Below are positions 50,922 through 54,852 of a DNA stretch of 54,852 nucleotides, piece by piece. A model generated the notes under the pieces. That model saw only the letters and a list, made by a program, of their open reading frames with translations. It was not told the DNA's origin and did no database searches. Origin of the DNA: Paenibacillus alginolyticus DSM 5050 = NBRC 15375 (GTDB lineage Bacteria > Bacillota > Bacilli > Paenibacillales > NBRC-103111); assembly GCF_000422905.1 (NCBI RefSeq), contig NZ_AUGY01000054.1, positions 1-54,852 of the forward strand, written 5' to 3'. Position numbers and translations under genes: made by a program. The stretch's first letter is position 1. Every line of letters begins with the position of its first letter.

Positions 50922-51869
50922 ATGACAGTAACATTTCGCAACCCCATTCTCGATAAAGCAGCTGACCCTTGGATATTTAAGCATAGTGACGGTTTTTACT
51001 ACTTTATGTCAACACAAGGCGGACAGTTGGAGCTCAGAAAATCCGCTTCCATGACTGGAATCGCAAATGGGCAAAATAAAGTAATTTGGAAACCGGAAGA
51101 AAACGGTCCTTACAGTTATAATTTGTGGGCTCCGGAGATTCATAGGTTAGAAGATAAATGGTATATCTACTTTACTGCGAATGATGGCGGTGGCGACGAT
51201 ACTCGGCGAGTATGTGTACTGGAGAATGAAGCAGAAGACCCAATGAACGGCGAATGGGTGTGGAAAGGGGTCATTGCAACTGAATACCCCGGTCTGGACG
51301 GTTCAGTGATGACCCACCACAATCAACTCTATTTTATGTATGCGGGATACGGCCATTTTCCTGATTATGGGTCGGCGGTTTATATTGTGCGTATGACGAA
51401 TCCATGGACCGTTGAAGGGGGAAATGTGTTGCTAACGGCACCAACATTGGAATGGGAAAAGCAAGGCGGAATGGCCATTAACGAGGGCCCTGTTATTTTG
51501 AAAAGAAACGGAAAAGTATTTCTCGTCTATTCTGCAAGCACCACATGGTCTGAAGACTATGCGCTAGGCATGCTGACGATGGACGAAGCTTCGGATCCGA
51601 TGGATCCTTCTTCTTGGGAGAAATCCATGGTGCCGGTGTTCCGGAAAAGTGTGGAAAACGGTGTTTTTGCAACAGGTCATAATAGTTTTACGGTATCGCC
51701 TGACGGAACAGAAGATTGGATTGTCTACCATGCCCTTTCTGCCCCAAACGAAGCTACTAGTCTACGCAGTACCCGGGTGCAAAAGTTCAGTTGGCGCTCG
51801 GATGGTACTCCGGATTTTGGGATTCCGATCGGGACGACAGAGGACATCGCTGTTCCTTCAGGGGAGTGA
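50922..51869 (+). CDS. GH43 glycosidase, cytoplasmic (alpha-L-arabinofuranosidase-like)
   Basis: ATG 50922 follows AAGGAGAG; the longer in-frame start at 50826 overlaps the previous gene. 315 residues, no signal peptide. Motifs: NPILDKAADPWIFKHSDGFY (D15 general base), YNLWAPEIHRLEDKWYIYFT, YPGLDGSVMTHHNQLYFMYA and MAINEGPVILK (general acid Glu). This is the single-domain GH43 type active on short arabino-oligosaccharides. Being intracellular, it should release arabinose from the products imported by the upstream transporter. Confidence 0.88.
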   Translation: MTVTFRNPILDKAADPWIFKHSDGFYYFMSTQGGQLELRKSASMTGIANGQNKVIWKPEENGPYSYNLWAPEIHRLEDKWYIYFTANDGGGDDTRRVCVLENEAEDPMNGEWVWKGVIATEYPGLDGSVMTHHNQLYFMYAGYGHFPDYGSAVYIVRMTNPWTVEGGNVLLTAPTLEWEKQGGMAINEGPVILKRNGKVFLVYSASTTWSEDYALGMLTMDEASDPMDPSSWEKSMVPVFRKSVENGVFATGHNSFTVSPDGTEDWIVYHALSAPNEATSLRSTRVQKFSWRSDGTPDFGIPIGTTEDIAVPSGE

Positions 51870-51976
51870 ACGAAAGAGAAAATTAAACAATGTCAATTAG
51901 AGAGGAGGTGACAAATTGTGTAGTGACTTGCTGAGGCAACTTCATATTCAAAACGAAAACAAAACGGAGGTTTGAG

Positions 51977-53980
51977 ATGTTAAAAAAAATGAAAATTGCT
52001 TTGTTACTTTCATTAATGCTGACGTTATTTACTCAACTGTTCGTAATTACATCCGCAAAAGCAGCTACATCGGGATCGGTCATTTACAGTAATACGGCGG
52101 AACCCGAGCCTTATTATACTAGGGCTGTAAAGCTGAACAATGGGAATATACTGGCCACGTTCACAAGGAAATTCCCAGGAAACACGGGCTTTGTTGGTAT
52201 GCAGGCGTTCAATTTTTACCGAAGCACCGATAACGGTTTGACCTGGTCTTACTATACTCAGATTGATCCCAACAACTACGGCTTAAATCGGGATCAGCAA
52301 GGGATGACTACACTATATGTTTTGCCGCAGCAAGTGGGCATTTACCCAGCCGGTACGCTCTTGTTCGCATCATCGGACTGGAGTGCCGGTACTCAGTATA
52401 CAATCCATATCTGGAGAAGTACGGATAACGGTGCTACTTGGCAATTGCACTTTGGCCGCACAAGGCGGCGCCGGCACACATCACACTTGGGAGCCAGAAT
52501 TTGCTGTTTCCAGCGATGGCAGACTGATTTGCTATTATTCCGATGAAAGGCAGGCGGGATATAACCAAGCGATTGCTCAGGAAATTTCGAGTGACGGGGG
52601 TCTCACTTGGGGGAACTATAGCATTATTGTCGGCAAGAATACGGACAGTGCTTGGCGTCCGGGAATGCCGAGAGTTACCCGTGCGAAAAACGGCACTACT
52701 TTATGTTTTATGAGCATTTGGGTGCAAGCCCTAACTTTGCTGTCCGATTTAAAACATCTACAGATGGGATCAACTGGGGAACCCCATCGGTGTTGGGAGC
52801 TGTGGTTGGTACAGGGTTTTATCGTGCATCTCAGTGCCCGGAAGTAGCATATGTTGATGACGGAAGCACTTATGGCAGATTATACGTACGAGGTATGTCG
52901 GATGTCGTCTCCAACCATAATAAAATGTTTACGAGCAGCGACAACGGTGCCACATGGTCAGAAATCGACGCTCCGTTAACGGTATCGGGAAGCAATAATA
53001 ATACAGTAGCGGGTTGGAGTGGCACGCTTCTATCTTTAAGCAACAATCTCTTGCTTGAGGTCAATAGTGTAAAAAATGGCAGCCTTAATGAGATAAGAGC
53101 AAATGTTGCTCAAATCAATGGGCATTCCATCATCGTATCCGGCGCCCAATATAAATTCATCAATCAAAATAATAACCTTGTCTTAGATAATGCAGGGGGA
53201 GGTTCGCCTGCGGGAACCAAGGTTATCGAATATAATGATCTCGGGTTAAATACGCAATGGTGGCTGACAGAGTATAGGGGCAACGGCTTTTTTAGGATAA
53301 TGAACATGAACAATAACCTTGTACTGGATGACCAAAATGGAGTGAGAACACCCGGGACTGAGGTCAATCAATGGACGGACAACTACCTGGATACGCAGCG
53401 CTGGAAATTCGCTTACATGGGTAATGGTTATTACACCAGTATGAATGAACATAGCGGTCTTTTCTTAGATAACGCAGGAGGAGGCGCACCGGCCGGAACC
53501 AAGGTCATTCAATGGACCGCTAACGGGCTTGATACGCAGCGTTGGAAATTGGTACGTGTAGATTACGAATTACCTGTAAATCAATTTGAATCCTCCAATA
53601 TTCCCGATACGTTTATTCGCCACCAAGATGGCAGAGGCAAGATCAGCAGTAATCTGGGTACATCTATTGCTGATTCTGGGTGGAAAATGGTTCCCGGGCT
53701 TGCCAATGCAGCAGCGGTTTCCCTTGAATCGGTCAACTTCCCCGGCCATTTCTTAAGACACCGTAACGGTGAAGTCTGGATGGACATCAACGACAATTCA
53801 ACTCAATTCAAAAGCGATGCGACTTGGAACCGTCGCTCAGGTCTATCGAATGCCTTAGGGGTATCTTTGGAGTCCTACAACTTCCCGGGTCAATATATGC
53901 GGCATATGAATGGTCTGCTTTATATGACAACAATTTCAACGACTCTGGATCAGCAAGATGCTACGTTTTTTCTAAGATAA
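51977..53980 (+). pseudogene. Secreted sialidase-fold (GH93-like) exo-arabinanase with RICIN and AbfB modules; two compensating frameshifts
   Basis: ATG 51977 follows AACGGAGG and opens a signal peptide (ends AKA-ATS). Residues about 35-360 form a sialidase-type propeller with Asp boxes (RSTDNGLTWSYY, RSTDNGATWQ, SSDNGATWSE), as in GH93 exo-arabinanases. An extra base near 52454 shifts into the third frame (LAAQGGAGTHHTWEPEFAVS to RVTRAKNGT) and a missing base near 52698 restores the first (YFMFYEHLGASPNF). A ricin-type lectin domain follows (about 395-535; repeated NNNLVLDNAGGG, LDTQRWK), then an AbfB/CBM42 arabinofuranose-binding domain (FESSNIPDTFIRH, SLESVNFPGHFLRH, SLESYNFPGQYMRH). Without the shifts it is one protein of about 667 residues. 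Sequencing error must be excluded before calling it dead. Confidence 0.75.
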
Positions 53981-53983
53981 TAA

Positions 53984-54022
53984 ATAGGGGCTCCTTGCCA
54001 TCGTGCGGGGCCCTTTTTTAAA
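53984..54022 (+). terminator. Terminator of the arabinan operon
   Basis: A GGGGCTCC..GGGGCCC hairpin followed by TTTTTTA, directly after the stop codon. Confidence 0.6.
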
Positions 54023-54059
54023 TCAATAATTCGGGGTTAGCCCGAAGAGGTGTAGAGAA

Positions 54060-54254
54060 TGGAATTTAGAAGACTTGGACGTACGAACTTAAACGTTTCT
54101 TGTGTTGGATTCGGTGGCGCACCGATGGGACTGGATAACTATTTGGAACCGTATGAAGCAAAGAACAAACGTTTCCGTTGCCATATGTGGTATGCGGACC
54201 ATTAGAGAAGTATTGGATAATGTTAGAACTGAGGATGAAAAAGAATGGCGCTAG
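54060..54254 (+). pseudogene. Aldo/keto reductase with large internal deletion
   Basis: ATG 54060 follows AGAGGTGTAGAG. MEFRRLGRTNLNVSCVGFGG and APMGLDNY is a normal AKR N-terminus; after about 40 residues and a frameshift the text becomes CGMRTIREVLDNVRTEDEKE, an AKR C-terminal tail. About 250 central residues, including the whole catalytic set, are gone. Confidence 0.65.
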
Positions 54255-54320
54255 GATTTTAAGCTTGACCGCGGTCAAGGCGGAGTCCAATTTTGATTCA
54301 TCTAAGATAGAAAAGAGTAA

Positions 54321-54374
54321 CCTAATACGAATAGCCCTTTCGATTTGATGATTGAAAGGGCTATTCGTATTAGG
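54321..54374. terminator. Hairpin with 21-bp perfect arms
   Basis: Arms 54321-54341 and 54354-54374 are perfectly complementary around a 12-base loop (core AATAGCCCTTTC). It may be a bidirectional terminator or a palindromic mobile remnant. Confidence 0.5.
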
Positions 54375-54566
54375 GCTATCCTAGACTGCCGCTGCTTTTA
54401 TTGAACTCCCTTGGGGAACAAGGTGAGCAGACCAGACGGATCGTCGGGATACGGTGTGACTTCCTCAATTGTTCCACGCAGGTAAATTAACGCCCATATA
54501 CGATGCAATTGGTTTTAAGAAGTACTTGAATATTTAGGCTCAACCTCAAAATCAGTGCTTGAATAT

Positions 54567-54852
54567 TTAGCTTGAAAGTCGATGAAGATTACATTCAACT
54601 AAAATGCCCGCTTTGTATCGATCTGGGTTACGCAAGAAATAATGACGTCGTTGAAATGCTTTAATACGGTTATGACGACCTTCTACAGTAGCATTTGTCC
54701 AACGGCAATGGTGGTAATTGAGGATTTCGTCCTGCCAGTTACGCATCGTTTTCAGCGCACTTTTGACAGCTGTGTGAGCGATTTGTTCACCCTGCTCAAG
54801 CCAACGATTAAAACCATGCGTTGCGACTTCGACATTCGGAGAATAATCATAC
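54567..54852 (-). CDS. ISL3-family transposase, C-terminal part (cut by window edge)
   Basis: A minus-strand frame enters from the window edge and stops at TAA 54569-54567. VATHGFNRWLEQGEQIAHTA, MRNWQDEILNYHHCRWTNAT and VEGRHNRIKAFQRRHYFLRN are the C-terminal DDE-domain segments of ISL3-type transposases (WTN..VEG.N.IK..QR..YGFRN), including the catalytic Glu of VEG. Downstream, two GCTTGAATATTTAG-like repeats (54518-54568) lie near the expected end of the element. Confidence 0.8.
   Translation of the reverse strand, partial: YDYSPNVEVATHGFNRWLEQGEQIAHTAVKSALKTMRNWQDEILNYHHCRWTNATVEGRHNRIKAFQRRHYFLRNPDRYKAGILVECNLHRLSS

Overview
The window looks like a piece of a spore-forming, low-to-mid GC Firmicute, most likely Paenibacillus or a close relative. 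The reasons are a complete gerA-type germination operon, YesM/YesN two-component regulators beside Lpl-type sugar transporters, an SLH-domain surface protein, an Amidase_6 protein, strong AGGAGG ribosome binding sites and frequent TTG/GTG starts. No rRNA, tRNA, CRISPR array or core housekeeping gene was seen. Much of the left two thirds is accessory DNA.

The most striking structure is a tandem series of Tn7-like transposon ends. At four places (about 9.14, 10.95, 23.20 and 36.04 kb) two such ends face each other tip to tip, 5-8 bases apart. One end type has three spaced sites at starts offset by 45 and 72 bases (the same in three copies). The other has three contiguous sites with a 20-base period. 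Sites resemble Tn7 TnsB sites (GACAATAAAGTCTT occurs in one). This divides the DNA into adjacent units: E0 (left of 9137, with what looks like a truncated tnsC and the first codons of a tnsD), E1 (9146-10947, a beta-propeller gene only), E2 (10953-23194, a complete regulator/transporter/glycosidase system), E3 (23202-36035, transposon debris, two oxidoreductases and a gerA operon) and E4 (from 36042, MerR regulator, Lsa-type ABC-F gene).

Region by region: 1-1.9 kb, IS21 right end inserted in tnsC-like sequence, followed by a chimeric sigma-like gene. 2.7-8.5 kb, secreted and membrane proteins, two decayed Tn3-family right ends with a broken tyrosine recombinase, an OmpR-type regulator, an SLH protein and an amidase. 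11.3-23.0 kb, sensor kinase, response regulator, lipoprotein, GH2, two permeases and GH3, which would sense, import and hydrolyse a beta-linked oligosaccharide. 23.3-31.3 kb, fragments of IS91, IS110, Tn3, IS66, livG/livF, a sulfatase, arsI and an integrase, with intact alcohol-dehydrogenase-like and aldo/keto reductase genes. 31.9-35.6 kb, gerAA-AB-AC on the minus strand. 36.2-39.1 kb, MerR pair and an Lsa-type gene behind a probable transcription attenuator.

From 39.9 kb on the DNA is less scarred: an esterase, a DUF2306 membrane protein, a DJ-1/PfpI protein, an OmpR/HK two-component pair, then an arabinan-use cluster (45.5-54.0 kb): AraC regulator, sugar-binding lipoprotein, two permeases, two GH43 enzymes and a secreted sialidase-fold (GH93-like) protein with ricin-type and AbfB arabinose-binding modules that carries two compensating frameshifts. 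The window ends in an aldo/keto reductase remnant and an ISL3 transposase fragment. All family assignments are by eye from motifs; no database search was run.
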